Both the position numbers and the translations under genes were made by a program. From assembly GCF_017357825.1 (NCBI RefSeq), contig NZ_CP046072.1, positions 2,046,001 through 2,110,000 on the forward strand: a stretch of 64,000 bases of DNA, given 5' to 3'. The DNA comes from Sulfurimonas aquatica (GTDB lineage Bacteria; Campylobacterota; Campylobacteria; Campylobacterales; Sulfurimonadaceae). A model generated the notes under the pieces. The model was given only the letters and a program-made list of their open reading frames with translations. It was not told the origin of the DNA and did not search any database. This document shows positions 23,508 through 32,887 of the stretch, one piece after another (the first letter of the stretch is position 1; each line of letters opens with the position of its first letter).

Positions 23508-25391
23508 TTACTGTTTTATTCCTAAGAGAGTCTGCATCATCTGATCTACAGTTGTTATGATTTTAGCTGCTGCACCATAAGATGTCTGGTACTTTATAAG
23601 ATTTGTCAACTCTTCATCTATGCTTACTTTTGATACTGACATATATTCTAATTCTGTCGCGTTATACTGAGTCGAGACAGTTTCAGACTTAGTGATTGCC
23701 GCGTTTGTAGAGACTCCTATATAGGTCGAAGTTATGTCAAACATGCCATAGATTGTGGAGTTATATGTCTCATTAGCTACTTGAAAGTCATATGATTCAA
23801 ACTGCTGTTGCACCATTGCTAATGCCATTTTATTATCACCCGCTAAGCCAGAAAATCCAGAAGATATTGATGTAGGGTTTGTCTCAAATTCAGAAGCGAG
23901 TCTTATATTTGTAGCACTATCACCATCTAAAAATTTTCCAAGTCCAATCGCTCCTGCAAAATTACTTCCTGATGCAAATGATGTATCTTCAAGTTGATCA
24001 GAAATTGCAAAAGTATAGCCTTGAGATTCAAAAAGATTGTCCATTGCGAGATCTAACTTAAGATCGCCATTCGCATTTGCCTTGTAACTGAAGTTTATAA
24101 AATCATCTATATTGTTGTTCGCGTTTCCATCACCATTATCATCACCATTTGCTAAAATCTGTCCCTCTATCGAGTTACTCCCAGAAGCTCCACTCATAGA
24201 CGTGTATACATCTATTTCTATACTTCTTCGTGCAACCTCATTCCCATCTATGTCATAAACGATCATGTCAAACGCACCCTCATTAATATTTAGGTTTGAG
24301 CTAAGAAGTGAGTCATTTGCATCTAACTCAATATAACTTGATTCCATTTTTGTGCGAGAACTCTGAGCATAAAGATTATTTGTAGATTCAACTAAACCTT
24401 TTGAAAAAGCATTTAACTGTGTTATAACATTTTGTATAGTTCCATCTACAGGCATACCACTCGTAGTGTCTATCGCTCCACCACGTAAAGAGAGAATTGC
24501 ACCGACTTTACCACCTTTTATGACATCAGACATTGGGAGCAGTGCACCATCTTGTCTCTCATAAGATATCTCATTAAACCCGAGAGGATTTTGATCATTG
24601 TTTATATGAATAGGGTGAAATGTACTTCCATCCACGATATTAAAACCACCAACATTGAGTGTATAACTTCCTGTTCTAGTATTTGCATTAGAATCAAAAC
24701 TAATATCAGATTGAAGTTGACCTTGAGAAACTTTTGAGCCTATAAGCTGAGAGAGACTTTTTTCTATAACATTTCTCTTATCACGTAGATCATTTGCAGC
24801 ATAGTTTCCTGCTACTTCTGCATTGTCTATAGACTTGTTTACTTCTGCGAGTTGCTTTGCTAAGTCATTTACTTGGTTTATAGTTGCGCTTAACTGATCA
24901 TCTAGCTGAGACTGAAGTTTCACAACTTGATCTTGTGTGTCATTTATATGTCTTGTAAGAGTCTGCGTTTGTTGTGAGAGTGCTACTTTTATTGAGTCAT
25001 TTCCAGGATTATCTGCAAAAGTTTGCCACATATTGTAGTACTCTGAGAGATCGTTTTTTATACCAACACCGTCTATCTCTGGAAAATAAGTCGAGAGTTG
25101 CTCTAGAGTTTGTTGCTCAAACTGACTATACTCTTTTTCAGCAGATACAGTTGAAAATCTATCAAATACAAAGTTATCAAAAACTCTTTTTATATCTTGA
25201 ACATCAGTACCATTACCAATATTACCAATTCGTGAGTTAATTGGAGTTGCTGCACTTGTTACGACTCTTTGTCTTGTATAGCCCTCTGTCTCAGCATTAG
25301 CAATATTATGTCCAGTAGTATTAATACCTACTTGAGCAGCGTTTAATCCGGTATAGCCTGTGTGAAGCGTGTTAAAAAGTGAGCCAGCCAT
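23508..25391 (-). CDS. flgK: Flagellar hook-associated protein 1
   Basis: A 627-residue axial protein that forms the first hook-filament junction zone. The N-terminal rod/hook motif (SLFNTLHTGYTGLNAAQVGINTTGHNIANAETEGYTRQRV) and the C-terminal coiled coil ending in LTNLIKYQTSYGAAAKIITT and VDQMMQTLLGIK are typical. The central domain is variable and contains a Asn/Asp/Gly-rich stretch (about residues 400-430). It follows the FlgN-like chaperone gene by one base, as in other flagellar operons. Confidence 0.96.
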   Translation of the reverse strand: MAGSLFNTLHTGYTGLNAAQVGINTTGHNIANAETEGYTRQRVVTSAATPINSRIGNIGNGTDVQDIKRVFDNFVFDRFSTVSAEKEYSQFEQQTLEQLSTYFPEIDGVGIKNDLSEYYNMWQTFADNPGNDSIKVALSQQTQTLTRHINDTQDQVVKLQSQLDDQLSATINQVNDLAKQLAEVNKSIDNAEVAGNYAANDLRDKRNVIEKSLSQLIGSKVSQGQLQSDISFDSNANTRTGSYTLNVGGFNIVDGSTFHPIHINNDQNPLGFNEISYERQDGALLPMSDVIKGGKVGAILSLRGGAIDTTSGMPVDGTIQNVITQLNAFSKGLVESTNNLYAQSSRTKMESSYIELDANDSLLSSNLNINEGAFDMIVYDIDGNEVARRSIEIDVYTSMSGASGSNSIEGQILANGDDNGDGNANNNIDDFINFSYKANANGDLKLDLAMDNLFESQGYTFAISDQLEDTSFASGSNFAGAIGLGKFLDGDSATNIRLASEFETNPTSISSGFSGLAGDNKMALAMVQQQFESYDFQVANETYNSTIYGMFDITSTYIGVSTNAAITKSETVSTQYNATELEYMSVSKVSIDEELTNLIKYQTSYGAAAKIITTVDQMMQTLLGIKQ

Positions 25392-25392
25392 C

Positions 25393-25821
25393 TTATGCTC
25401 TCACTTCCAAAATTGAAGAGTCTTTAGATGCTACTTTATTATATCCTTGCATCTCAGTTGGAACTAACCTTTCTAAAAATGTATTGTAAAGATTACTTAC
25501 AACTAGAACCAATTTTGCATAGTGCTTATTTACCTCTCTGAGTTTAGAGAGTTCAACCTTTAATTCATCTAGAAGTTTATGTTGTTCTGGATTTAAAAGG
25601 TTTGGAAGTTGTGTATCAGGGTTAGATGTCATCAGATTAGATATTTCATAGTCGATAATAGCTTTTTTTGCTTCAAAACTTTTTAATTTTTCTTCTTTTA
25701 AAGAGAGTCTGTCAAATTGAGTATCGTGACTTGCTTTTTTTATATCTTCGATATCTGATTCAGTTATTTTAATGATATCCCTTAAATCTTTTAAGGCATT
25801 TTGTAGATGATGAGACAACAT
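25393..25821 (-). CDS. FlgN-like flagellar export chaperone
   Basis: A 142-residue, nearly all-helical protein with long charged helices (residues 1-55 and 70-120), directly between flgM and flgK. FlgN proteins bind the hook-associated proteins FlgK and FlgL before export. Sequence conservation is low in this family, so the call rests on size, helix content and position; it would be difficult to place by sequence alone. Confidence 0.7.
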   Translation of the reverse strand: MLSHHLQNALKDLRDIIKITESDIEDIKKASHDTQFDRLSLKEEKLKSFEAKKAIIDYEISNLMTSNPDTQLPNLLNPEQHKLLDELKVELSKLREVNKHYAKLVLVVSNLYNTFLERLVPTEMQGYNKVASKDSSILEVRA

Positions 25822-25845
25822 ATCTAACTCCTGTTTCTTTAATTT

Positions 25846-26049
25846 TTAAAGTAAACTCTCTGCAATCTTTTTAGATAAAGCTTCTATATTTACTTTGTAC
25901 TCCCCAGAGTTTATTGACTCTCGAAGTTGTTCTACCTTGCTCATATCACCCTGTTTAGTGATATTTACACCCTGTTTTTGTTCTTTGGTTTCATTTGTTT
26001 TACTTGCATAAGCACCCTGTAAAACTGAACTATTTGTTTGTGAAATCAT
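25846..26049 (-). CDS. flgM: Anti-sigma-28 factor FlgM
   Basis: A 67-residue protein whose C-terminal half (MSKVEQLRESINSGEYKVNIEALSKKIAESLL) is the FliA-binding region of FlgM; the N-terminal half is polar and disordered as usual. It holds sigma-28 inactive until the hook is complete and it is exported. Campylobacterota versions are this short. A sigma-28-like -10 (CGATAT) lies upstream, giving the usual self-control. Confidence 0.88.
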   Translation of the reverse strand: MISQTNSSVLQGAYASKTNETKEQKQGVNITKQGDMSKVEQLRESINSGEYKVNIEALSKKIAESLL

Positions 26050-26094
26050 AATAAGTCCTTTAGTCTCTCATATTAGTTTATTAGTTATACAACT

Positions 26095-26100
26095 ATATCG
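26095..26100 (-). promoter_or_regulatory. Candidate sigma-28 (FliA) -10 element upstream of flgM
   Basis: On the minus strand the sequence TTTTTTAGTCGATATAG contains CGATAT, matching the CGATWT -10 core of Campylobacter FliA promoters, 46 bases before the flgM start. A T-rich stretch occupies the -35 region, as in many promoters of this group. Confidence 0.5.
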
Positions 26101-26133
26101 ACTAAAAAATAAAAACATAAAGACAAATTACGC

Positions 26134-26448
26134 CTAATTTAGAGAATTCTTTTGACTTAGATAATCATAAAGCATTTGCGAAAAACCAAACCCGCCAGCA
26201 CTAGCTTTACTGAGTTCGTCTCGGTACATTGATTTATATATTTTATCGCCTGGATCGTTTTGAGATGAGAAGAGATTTTTCTCATCTTTCATCGCGTTAT
26301 CCATAAGCATTTTTAGTATTACAGACTCAAACGCGTCGGTTTGCTCACGGAGTGATTTATCCTCTGCGTTTACGTCTATCTTTGGGATAGCATTTTGAGT
26401 GGCCATCATCTGCGCTTGCGTTCCAATAGCGTTCATACCGTAACTCAT
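26134..26448 (-). CDS. FlgJ-type rod-binding protein without muramidase domain
   Basis: A 104-residue protein that contains only the rod-binding domain (ALREQTDAFESVILKMLMDNAM-like core, then DKIYKSMYRDELSKASAGGFG and a C-terminal amphipathic end). In enteric bacteria FlgJ has an extra muramidase domain; Campylobacterota lack it and use a separate enzyme. It would help assemble the flagellar rod in the periplasm. The start overlaps the flgI stop by one base, so the two are coupled. Confidence 0.85.
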   Translation of the reverse strand: MSYGMNAIGTQAQMMATQNAIPKIDVNAEDKSLREQTDAFESVILKMLMDNAMKDEKNLFSSQNDPGDKIYKSMYRDELSKASAGGFGFSQMLYDYLSQKNSLN

Positions 26449-27491
26449 TATATTACCTTTAAGTCGGCAGATATGCTTCCTGCCGTTTTCATCGCCTCTA
26501 ATATAGAAATGATATCTTTAGGAGAAGCCCCTAACTTTTGTAAAGATCTTACAAGGTTTGCAACTGTCGTTGTCCCCTCTTTTGTATAGATCTGGTTTTC
26601 ATTAAGCCCTATAACCATGTTATCATCAACAGCCATTGAACCTTCAGGTTGTGATAGGTTTTCTTGTTCTACTATCTTGATAGTAATGTCGCCATGAGTG
26701 ATGACGACAGGCTTAAGCGTTATATTTACTCCTGCAACTATTGTTCCAGTTCTCTCGTTTATTATTATTTTGTTAGCAGTTGTGTAGTCCATATCTATCT
26801 CTTGAACCTCTGCTAAAAACTCTATCATTGAGCGATTTTGTGGACATTGGAGTCTTATGCTTCTAGAGTCTTTTGCTACGGCTACAGGCGTGCTGTAGAA
26901 CTTATTTATAGCATTTTGAACGCTAATGGCGTTTTTAAACCCTGACTCTTTTAGAGAAAGAGTTGCATACTCTTGGTTAAAAAGGTCTATATTTATCTCG
27001 CGTTCTATAAAACCGCCATCAAAGACCGTACCGGTAGTTGGATGGGACTCATTTGCGCCACCTGAGTTTTTTCCACCTATACTGATAGAGCCTTGCGCAA
27101 GCGCGTAAATCTTTCCATCGACCCCTTTAAGAGGTGTCATAAGCAGTGTTCCGCCCTCAAGTGATTTTGCATCACCTATGGAAGAGACGTTAACGCTAAA
27201 CTTATCACCCTGTCTTGCAAAAGGTTTCATTGTTGCAGTTACTACAACCGCTGCAACGTTTTTTGACTTAATGTCTATGGCGTTCATGTCAATGTTCATA
27301 GCTTTTAGCATGTTTGAGATTGATTGCAGAGTAAATTTTGAAGTTGTTCCATCACCAGTTTTTTTGAGACCTACTACAAGTGAGTAGCCTATAATCTGAT
27401 TTTCACGCACGCCTACGATGTTAGATACATCCTGTATCTTTGTTGCGTTTAATGAAGAGAGTAGTAATAAAGTGAGTAGTAAATATTTCAT
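26448..27491 (-). CDS. flgI: Flagellar P-ring protein
   Basis: A 347-residue periplasmic protein with a signal peptide (cut near SLNA), then the family start KIQDVSNIVGVRENQIIGYSLVVGL and the usual blocks GTTSKFTLQS, TPLKGVDGKIYALAQG and KLGASPKDIISILEAMK at the C-terminus. It forms the P ring around the rod. First gene of the flagellar run, with a sigma-54-like promoter just upstream. AAGGAAGAAC lies before the ATG. Confidence 0.96.
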   Translation of the reverse strand: MKYLLLTLLLLSSLNATKIQDVSNIVGVRENQIIGYSLVVGLKKTGDGTTSKFTLQSISNMLKAMNIDMNAIDIKSKNVAAVVVTATMKPFARQGDKFSVNVSSIGDAKSLEGGTLLMTPLKGVDGKIYALAQGSISIGGKNSGGANESHPTTGTVFDGGFIEREINIDLFNQEYATLSLKESGFKNAISVQNAINKFYSTPVAVAKDSRSIRLQCPQNRSMIEFLAEVQEIDMDYTTANKIIINERTGTIVAGVNITLKPVVITHGDITIKIVEQENLSQPEGSMAVDDNMVIGLNENQIYTKEGTTTVANLVRSLQKLGASPKDIISILEAMKTAGSISADLKVI

Positions 27492-27518
27492 TGTTCTTCC
27501 TTGAATTACTCAAGAAAT

Positions 27519-27534
27519 AGCAATTATTATTCCA
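27519..27534 (-). promoter_or_regulatory. Candidate sigma-54 promoter of flgI
   Basis: On the minus strand TGGAATAATAATTGCT has GG and GC separated by exactly 10 bases, the invariant -24/-12 arrangement, with TTGC at -12. It ends 28 bases before the flgI ATG, which leaves a short leader. flgI is RpoN-dependent in Campylobacter jejuni. Confidence 0.6.
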
Positions 27535-27544
27535 CTATTTCGCT

Positions 27545-28141
27545 TTACTCGCCACTTAGGTAAGTAAGCGTCGTGTTTCCAAACTTTTTTGATTTGCTAA
27601 CTTTAAATGGACCTAGTTCATCAGGAATTTCTAAGCCAGTCATATGTTCGACTATCACTAATCTACAATTTTGGACAGGTAGTTTTGCTATCAAATCCAT
27701 AGTTTTATCATAGATATCTTCCATTCCCTCACGAATGCTAAAAGGAGGATCAACGTAAAAATATGCCTCTTCATCACTCTTTTGTAGTTTTTTGACAATG
27801 GCGTTTATGTTTGAGAAACTATCGCCACCGAGTACTTCACAAGCGCTTGGGTCAGTTTGAGCTATATTATCTTTGAGAGTTTTGAGAGCGTCTCTATCTT
27901 GTTCCATAAAGTATATTTTTTTTGCTCCACGGCTTAGCGCTTCAAGACCTATAGAGCCACTTCCTGAGAAGACCTCAACAAAGTTCGCGTCAACTATGTC
28001 AAACTGCAGGGTATTAAAAAATGACTCTAAAACTATAGACTTTGAACTCCGCGTTGTAGCTTTAGAAGGAAGTTTTAGAACCTTTCCCCTAAACTTACCT
28101 GAGATGATTTTTTTACTAAGTTTATTCGAGTTATTTTTCAT
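27545..28141 (-). CDS. rsmD: 16S rRNA (guanine-966-N2)-methyltransferase
   Basis: A 198-residue Rossmann-fold methyltransferase. It starts with the RsmD signature ISGKFRGKVLKLP and TRSSKSIVLESFFN, has the SAM site FSGSGSIGLEALSRGA and the catalytic DPPF in FYVDPPFS. RsmD methylates G966 (E. coli numbering) in assembled 30S subunits. It is the last of five minus-strand genes that overlap one another by 4-20 bases, so it is probably translated as part of that string. Its start overlaps the gene before it by 11 bases. Confidence 0.93.
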   Translation of the reverse strand: MKNNSNKLSKKIISGKFRGKVLKLPSKATTRSSKSIVLESFFNTLQFDIVDANFVEVFSGSGSIGLEALSRGAKKIYFMEQDRDALKTLKDNIAQTDPSACEVLGGDSFSNINAIVKKLQKSDEEAYFYVDPPFSIREGMEDIYDKTMDLIAKLPVQNCRLVIVEHMTGLEIPDELGPFKVSKSKKFGNTTLTYLSGE

Positions 28142-28517
28142 AAAACGCTTTTACCGTTCTTAATATATTTTGTTTATACTCTTGCGTTAGTACTTCTATT
28201 CTCTGCTCTAATATGGAAAAATCCATAGACTCATAGAGTTCATCCTCTTCTTGAGCAACTTGTGGTTCGAGAAAGTCTTTATACAACTCTTTATACTTTT
28301 TTTCTAACTCAAGAATTAGCTGAGACTTTGAAAATGGCTTGATTAGGTCTGCGTTAGGCTCACTAGAGATATAAAAGCATCTCACGTCATTCAAGCACTC
28401 TTCATCACGAACGACTATGTCGCACTTTTTAGAACTACATAGATATTTTGATAAAAAAAGCTCTAAAGATTTTTGTAATAGTGGTGACTTACACTCAACA
28501 GCAACTCTCATAATCAT
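28131..28517 (-). CDS. Conserved-type hypothetical protein
   Basis: I do not recognise this 128-residue protein. The first half (about 1-55) alternates strands and helices and contains Cys residues at CSSKKCD and ECLNDVRC; the second half is helical and acidic. There is no signal peptide or membrane helix. It overlaps the exonuclease gene upstream by four bases (ATGA) and rsmD downstream by 11, so it is co-expressed with them. An alternative Met lies two codons in. It is placed where a nucleic-acid related role would be plausible, but nothing in the sequence shows it. Confidence 0.6.
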   Translation of the reverse strand: MIMRVAVECKSPLLQKSLELFLSKYLCSSKKCDIVVRDEECLNDVRCFYISSEPNADLIKPFSKSQLILELEKKYKELYKDFLEPQVAQEEDELYESMDFSILEQRIEVLTQEYKQNILRTVKAFYEK

Positions 28518-29224
28518 CCTTGTAAATAGTGGTTTATGCTATATTTTATATCTTCGTCTACGTCAGTAGCGCTTCTAAGCATCCACTCTAAGTAAGCTCT
28601 ATCACTCTGAGCCACCTCTTCAATATACTTGCCCTTATGTTTTCCAAAACTAAACTTCTGAAGTAAAACGTTTTTAAAGCTTAACTCTTTCATTTTGTCT
28701 ACGTCACATATATCTTCTAAGTATTCAAATAAAAGTAGATTTACTAAGGCGTCGCTTAGAGCGTTATGAGCGACTAAAGCATCTTTAATTCCATACTTTA
28801 CTTTACTTACCTCTTCAGCTTTATAAAGTTTTAATTCATAACGCAGAACTTGAAGGGAGAAGAGTTCACACTCGGGTATGAGATGTTTTGTTACTTTAAG
28901 AGTATCTATCACGTCGCCCTTCCAAAAAAAACCACTGCTAGAGAGTTTTTCTAAGTCAAAGTTTATATTGTGAGCTACAAGAGTATTGTCCTCTGTGTTA
29001 TGCTCTTGGAGGTACTTAAAGAGTTCACTCTTTATAAATGCGGGCTTCTCTTTTATCATCTCATTTGTAATATGATGTATGCTCGAAGCCTCTGGCGGTA
29101 TTTTTTTGCCTTCATTTACCAGTTCATACTTTATCTCTTTAGTCTCTTTATTTATAATTGCGACTGAGCATATCTTGTCGCTACTCTCTACTCCCGTAGT
29201 TTCCGTATCTATAAAAATCAACAT
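28514..29224 (-). CDS. DEDDh 3'-5' exonuclease (DnaQ/RNase T superfamily)
   Basis: A 236-residue protein. The catalytic acids are visible: D and E in FIDTETTG (residues 4-11), D in AHNINFD and H/D in AHNALSDA. The C-terminal 50 residues contain SFGKHKGKYIEEVAQSDRAY and LEWML, a small domain that often follows exonuclease domains in this phylum. It could be a proofreading-type or RNA-processing nuclease; it lacks anything to link it to DNA polymerase III specifically. It overlaps both neighbours in the five-gene string. Confidence 0.85.
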   Translation of the reverse strand: MLIFIDTETTGVESSDKICSVAIINKETKEIKYELVNEGKKIPPEASSIHHITNEMIKEKPAFIKSELFKYLQEHNTEDNTLVAHNINFDLEKLSSSGFFWKGDVIDTLKVTKHLIPECELFSLQVLRYELKLYKAEEVSKVKYGIKDALVAHNALSDALVNLLLFEYLEDICDVDKMKELSFKNVLLQKFSFGKHKGKYIEEVAQSDRAYLEWMLRSATDVDEDIKYSINHYLQG

Positions 29225-29778
29225 CGCTCTATTTTAACCTTTTTACAACGCATACTGAGTATCATAAAGGAGAAGTATCCCCCAACTAATACAAAACCAT
29301 AAAGAGTATAGATATTAAACCAATCAAAAATAGCGCTCCCAGACGTAAAAAGCTTTGTAAATGCAACCACTAAAATCATCTGTGCTCCCACTAGCCAGAT
29401 TATTAGCATGAACCACTTTCTCCATACTTTTACTAAGTCTCCATAGCCTATCTCTTTGATCTTCTCTTGTTTACCTTCACTTGGGCAACTAAGCAGAGTT
29501 AATCTATATCCGTTTATGCATCTGTTAAATATTGGTTTGAGTTCTCTAAAGAGTGAAAGCAAAAGGGTTAAACTCCAAGATAGAACAAACCAAAACTTAA
29601 AAACTAAAAAAAGAGCTTCATAAACACTTTGGTTTAACTCCAAAGAACCTTGGTTTACGTATATGCCCAATGTAATAAACGCAGATATAAGGCAAGCCAT
29701 TAAAATACTGTTTAGCGTTAATCTAAGAGACCAAAATAGCCAAAGAAGTATATAAAACCTACTCACCTTTTTTTCCAA
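29218..29778 (-). CDS. Membrane protein of unknown function
   Basis: A 186-residue protein with four predicted membrane helices (about 15-40, 50-75, 110-135, 150-175) and a Lys-rich C-terminus. The middle loop contains CINGYRLTLLSCPSEGKQEK. I do not recognise a family. It overlaps the upstream gene by 20 bases and the exonuclease gene by 7, so it is expressed with them. Confidence 0.6.
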   Translation of the reverse strand: MEKKVSRFYILLWLFWSLRLTLNSILMACLISAFITLGIYVNQGSLELNQSVYEALFLVFKFWFVLSWSLTLLLSLFRELKPIFNRCINGYRLTLLSCPSEGKQEKIKEIGYGDLVKVWRKWFMLIIWLVGAQMILVVAFTKLFTSGSAIFDWFNIYTLYGFVLVGGYFSFMILSMRCKKVKIERC

Positions 29779-30190
29779 ATCCCTCTAACATATCATGATA
29801 ATGTTCTAGCGTTATAAAACTTTTCTCAAACCTATAACGGATGATAAACTCAACCACCCTATCTTTAAACTCTGTCTCTACGTTTTCTACTCTGCCATAG
29901 TATGCTAAAGAACTATTTTTACTCTTAATAGACGCATTTTTATCATAACTAATAGCCAAGATTTGTAGATACTTCCCCTCTTTTATCTCCCCTAAAGTCT
30001 CACTCAACAGAGACGCTCCTGAGAGATTTATAGCCTTGTAAGCAAAGAGTTCTTCAAAGCTATCAACTTTTTTATCAATACCAATCTCTATAAATATTTT
30101 CCTTAACTCATTAAGATTATCTTTTCTAGCTACTTCATAACCAGATATCTTACTTGTTAAGTTTTTTAGCCTATCAAGTGCTGAACTCAT
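29759..30190 (-). CDS. Hypothetical soluble protein
   Basis: A 143-residue protein without signal peptide or membrane helix, mixed helix and strand, with no motif I can name. It is the first gene of the minus-strand string that ends with rsmD, AAGG lies near its ATG, and it diverges from murA across about 106 bases holding promoters for both. The overlap of 20 bases with the next gene implies coupling. Confidence 0.6.
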   Translation of the reverse strand: MSSALDRLKNLTSKISGYEVARKDNLNELRKIFIEIGIDKKVDSFEELFAYKAINLSGASLLSETLGEIKEGKYLQILAISYDKNASIKSKNSSLAYYGRVENVETEFKDRVVEFIIRYRFEKSFITLEHYHDMLEGFGKKGE

Positions 30191-30261
30191 AACAATTTCC
30201 TTTGCAAAAGTATATCAAAATACTCTTGAGCTTTTAGAGATAGAATAAAGCTTATTATTGA

Positions 30262-30267
30262 TATAAT
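30262..30267 (+). promoter_or_regulatory. Candidate -10 element of murA
   Basis: TATAAT 30 bases before the murA ATG, in the intergenic region shared with a divergent gene. No clear -35 is seen, which is usual for vegetative promoters in this phylum. Confidence 0.5.
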
Positions 30268-30296
30268 TGAAATATAGATATAAATAAAGAGAGTAT

Positions 30297-31559
30297 ATGG
30301 ATTACTTAAAAACACAAGCTGCGAAGTCTCTTCAAGGGACTATAAAAATCTCTGGCGCTAAAAACGCGTCTCTTCCACTTATTGCGATGACAATTCTTGC
30401 TAAAAACCGCGTTAGCATCAAGAACTTACCTCATGTTGCAGATATAAAGACTCTTTTAAAGCTTCTCTCGAACTTAGGCTCAAAGTGTGAGTTTTCAGAT
30501 GATGGCGTTTTAGTAGACACTTCATCTATTCATGAAACCAAAGCTACTTATGACATAGTAAAGACTATGAGAGCGTCCATCTTAGTTTTGGGTCCACTTT
30601 TAGCACGCTTTGGCCATTGTGAAGTTTCACTTCCTGGTGGCTGTGCGATAGGTCAACGCCCAATTGATTTACATCTAAAAGCTTTAGAGCAGATGGGTGC
30701 AAAGATAGATATCCGTGCGGGTTATATAGAAGCAAGTGCAAAAGATGGCCTTAAAGGGTGTGAAATAATTTTTGACAAGATAACTGTAACGGGTACGGCA
30801 AACATTGTAATGGCTGCAACACTTGCAAAAGGTATCACAACTATTACAAATGCAGCTCGTGAGCCTGAAGTTGTTCAACTTTGCGAAGTTTTAAACAGTA
30901 GTGGAGTAAAGATAGAAGGGATTGGTTCAGCTATTTTAACCATTCATGGAACTGCTGGAGAGCTAGTTGACATAAAAGAGTTTTCAATCATACCAGATCG
31001 TATAGAAGCGGGGACATACCTCTGTGCTGGTGCGATAACAAAGTCTGAGATTACTCTTACAAATGTTGAGCCTAAACACTTAGGTGCAGTGCTTGCAAAA
31101 CTAGAAGAGATGGGAAGTAGCTTTACGATAACCGATGACACTATCACTATACATCCGGGAGAAAATATCAAACCTGTTAAAATAGTTACACAGGAGTATC
31201 CTGCGTTTCCTACAGATATGCAAGCTCAATTTTTAGCTCTTGCAACTCAAGCGGATGGCGTTTCAATCATAGAAGAGAGACTTTTTGAGAATCGCTTCAT
31301 GCATGTGAGTGAACTCCAACGTATGGGTGCTGACATAAGTCTCAATGGTCACACAGCGACCGTAAGTGGTAAAAGTGAATTAAGTGGAACTGATGTTATG
31401 GCGACAGATTTGAGGGCTTCAAGTGCTTTAGTCTTAGCGGCACTCGTTGCAAGTGGCCAAACGAATATACACCGTATCTATCATCTTGATCGTGGATATG
31501 ACTCCCTAGAGAAGAAGCTTGAGGGTGTTGGAGCGAAAATCGAGCGTTTAAAAGAGTAG
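30297..31559 (+). CDS. murA: UDP-N-acetylglucosamine 1-carboxyvinyltransferase
   Basis: A 420-residue cytoplasmic enzyme that joins phosphoenolpyruvate to UDP-GlcNAc, the first committed step of peptidoglycan synthesis. [10 protein letters not shown] is at residues 19-28 and the catalytic loop [10 protein letters not shown] places the active Cys at residue 116, the fosfomycin target. [11 protein letters not shown] and the terminal [13 protein letters not shown] are also diagnostic. Length is normal. It converges on hspR with a shared stem-loop over both stop codons. Confidence 0.97.
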   Translation: MDYLKTQAAKSLQGTIKISGAKNASLPLIAMTILAKNRVSIKNLPHVADIKTLLKLLSNLGSKCEFSDDGVLVDTSSIHETKATYDIVKTMRASILVLGPLLARFGHCEVSLPGGCAIGQRPIDLHLKALEQMGAKIDIRAGYIEASAKDGLKGCEIIFDKITVTGTANIVMAATLAKGITTITNAAREPEVVQLCEVLNSSGVKIEGIGSAILTIHGTAGELVDIKEFSIIPDRIEAGTYLCAGAITKSEITLTNVEPKHLGAVLAKLEEMGSSFTITDDTITIHPGENIKPVKIVTQEYPAFPTDMQAQFLALATQADGVSIIEERLFENRFMHVSELQRMGADISLNGHTATVSGKSELSGTDVMATDLRASSALVLAALVASGQTNIHRIYHLDRGYDSLEKKLEGVGAKIERLKE

Positions 31560-31571
31560 GAAATTACTCTT
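31552..31571. terminator. Bidirectional stem-loop between murA and hspR
   Basis: AAGAGTA at 31552-31558 pairs perfectly with TACTCTT at 31565-31571 across a 6-base loop. It covers the murA stop codon and the last codons of hspR, the two genes being only 4 bases apart. Confidence 0.6.
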
Positions 31572-31941
31572 CAAAAATTATCATCTCATAGATAGACCTA
31601 GTCGTTACAAGGGCCTTATCTGGTGAAACAGAGTGGGAGTTTTGCGCACGATTTACTTCATGGCGAAGCTCTGCCATCTCTTTTTCCATCGAGTCTACAT
31701 TCTCTTTTAAACGCAGGATTATATCTACGCCTGCGAGATTCACACCTAACTCCCTAGTTAAACGCAGTATGAGCTTTATCTTGTCTATATCGCGTTGAGA
31801 GTAGAGTCTTATACGACCATTTGAACGCGAAGGACATATTAAGTTTTCACGTTCATATTGACGGAGAGTTTGAGGGTGAATATCCAAAATCTTTGCTACT
31901 ATACTGATTAAATAAACGGGTTCGTCATACTGGTGTATCAT
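31564..31941 (-). CDS. hspR: Heat-shock repressor HspR (MerR family)
   Basis: A 125-residue DNA-binding protein. The MerR-type HTH is at the start (YLISIVAKILDIHPQTLRQYERENLICPSRSNGRIRLYS) with the wing that follows, then a short helical dimer region. It is coded directly after the cbpA-type co-chaperone, the usual pairing in Campylobacterota, where HspR represses chaperone operons by binding HAIR inverted repeats. Two HAIR-like sites occur in this window, at its own operon promoter (32902-32922) and upstream of grpE-dnaK (54459-54479). Confidence 0.92.
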   Translation of the reverse strand: MIHQYDEPVYLISIVAKILDIHPQTLRQYERENLICPSRSNGRIRLYSQRDIDKIKLILRLTRELGVNLAGVDIILRLKENVDSMEKEMAELRHEVNRAQNSHSVSPDKALVTTRSIYEMIIFEE

Positions 31942-31954
31942 CTCTTATCCTTTA

Positions 31955-32839
31955 TTATTTTGGTAGTTTCTCTTTCATCATCTCTACTAAATCTTCATCT
32001 AAATCATCAACGTTTGGAAGTATGATATTTGCTTGAAGATAAAGATTTCCTCTTGTTTTTGTTTTTCTGTTCATCGCGCCCATCTCTTTAACGCGAAAAC
32101 GTTGTCCGTTTTTAGTGTTTTCTGGAACTTTAAGTTTTATCTCTTTTTCTAAAGTCTGTATAGCAATTTTTTCGCCAAAAAGTGCTACAGATAGTGGTAC
32201 ATCAAAGTTTTTAACTAAGTCATCACCCTCGCGTTTATACTCAGGATTTGATGCTACGGTTATCTTTAAAAACAGATCTCCGGCACGACCATTTTGAGCA
32301 TGGCCTTTACCTTTAACTCTCATCTTCTCCCCAGAGTTTACGCCTGCTGGGATTTTGATATCAAATCTATCACCTTGGAGTGCCACAGAGTGAGAACCAC
32401 CTAAAATTGAGACAACAAAAGGGATAGTAACGCTTGTCTCTATATCAAGGTTTGGTTCTTGATGAAAGCCTCCGCCTCCACCAAAACCACCACCGCCAAA
32501 TGGATTACCACCAGCTCCGCCAAAGCCACCGCCACCTGAGAACATCTCACGGAGGATATCTTCCATATTTCCTGAACCTGCTCCTCGGTGACTACGTGAG
32601 AAGTCATGGAAATTTTGCCCACCAAACATAGAGTCACCATGCATGTCATACTGCTGTTTCTTCTCTTTATCACTTAGAATCTCATATGCAGAATTTATCT
32701 CTTTAAACTTCTCTTCTGCACTTGGATCTTTATTTACATCTGGATGGTACTGACGTGCTAACTTTCTGTATGCTTTTTTGATCTCTGATTCACTAGCATT
32801 CTCAGTTATTTCAAGTGTTTCATATAATGATTTTGCCAT
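31955..32839 (-). CDS. cbpA: DnaJ-family co-chaperone CbpA
   Basis: A 294-residue type II Hsp40. The J domain (residues 1-66) has the HPD triad in QYHPDVNK, needed to stimulate DnaK. A Gly/Phe-rich linker follows (about 78-120, mostly Gly), then two beta-barrel peptide-binding domains; the zinc-finger repeats of true DnaJ are absent, which marks it as CbpA. It is first in the operon with hspR. The promoter carries a predicted HspR site overlapping the -35 box, so it should be heat-inducible. Confidence 0.93.
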   Translation of the reverse strand: MAKSLYETLEITENASESEIKKAYRKLARQYHPDVNKDPSAEEKFKEINSAYEILSDKEKKQQYDMHGDSMFGGQNFHDFSRSHRGAGSGNMEDILREMFSGGGGFGGAGGNPFGGGGFGGGGGFHQEPNLDIETSVTIPFVVSILGGSHSVALQGDRFDIKIPAGVNSGEKMRVKGKGHAQNGRAGDLFLKITVASNPEYKREGDDLVKNFDVPLSVALFGEKIAIQTLEKEIKLKVPENTKNGQRFRVKEMGAMNRKTKTRGNLYLQANIILPNVDDLDEDLVEMMKEKLPK

Positions 32840-32887
32840 TTTTATTCCTTAAATTGTTAAATAGTTATTAATTTTTTATTAAGTCGG

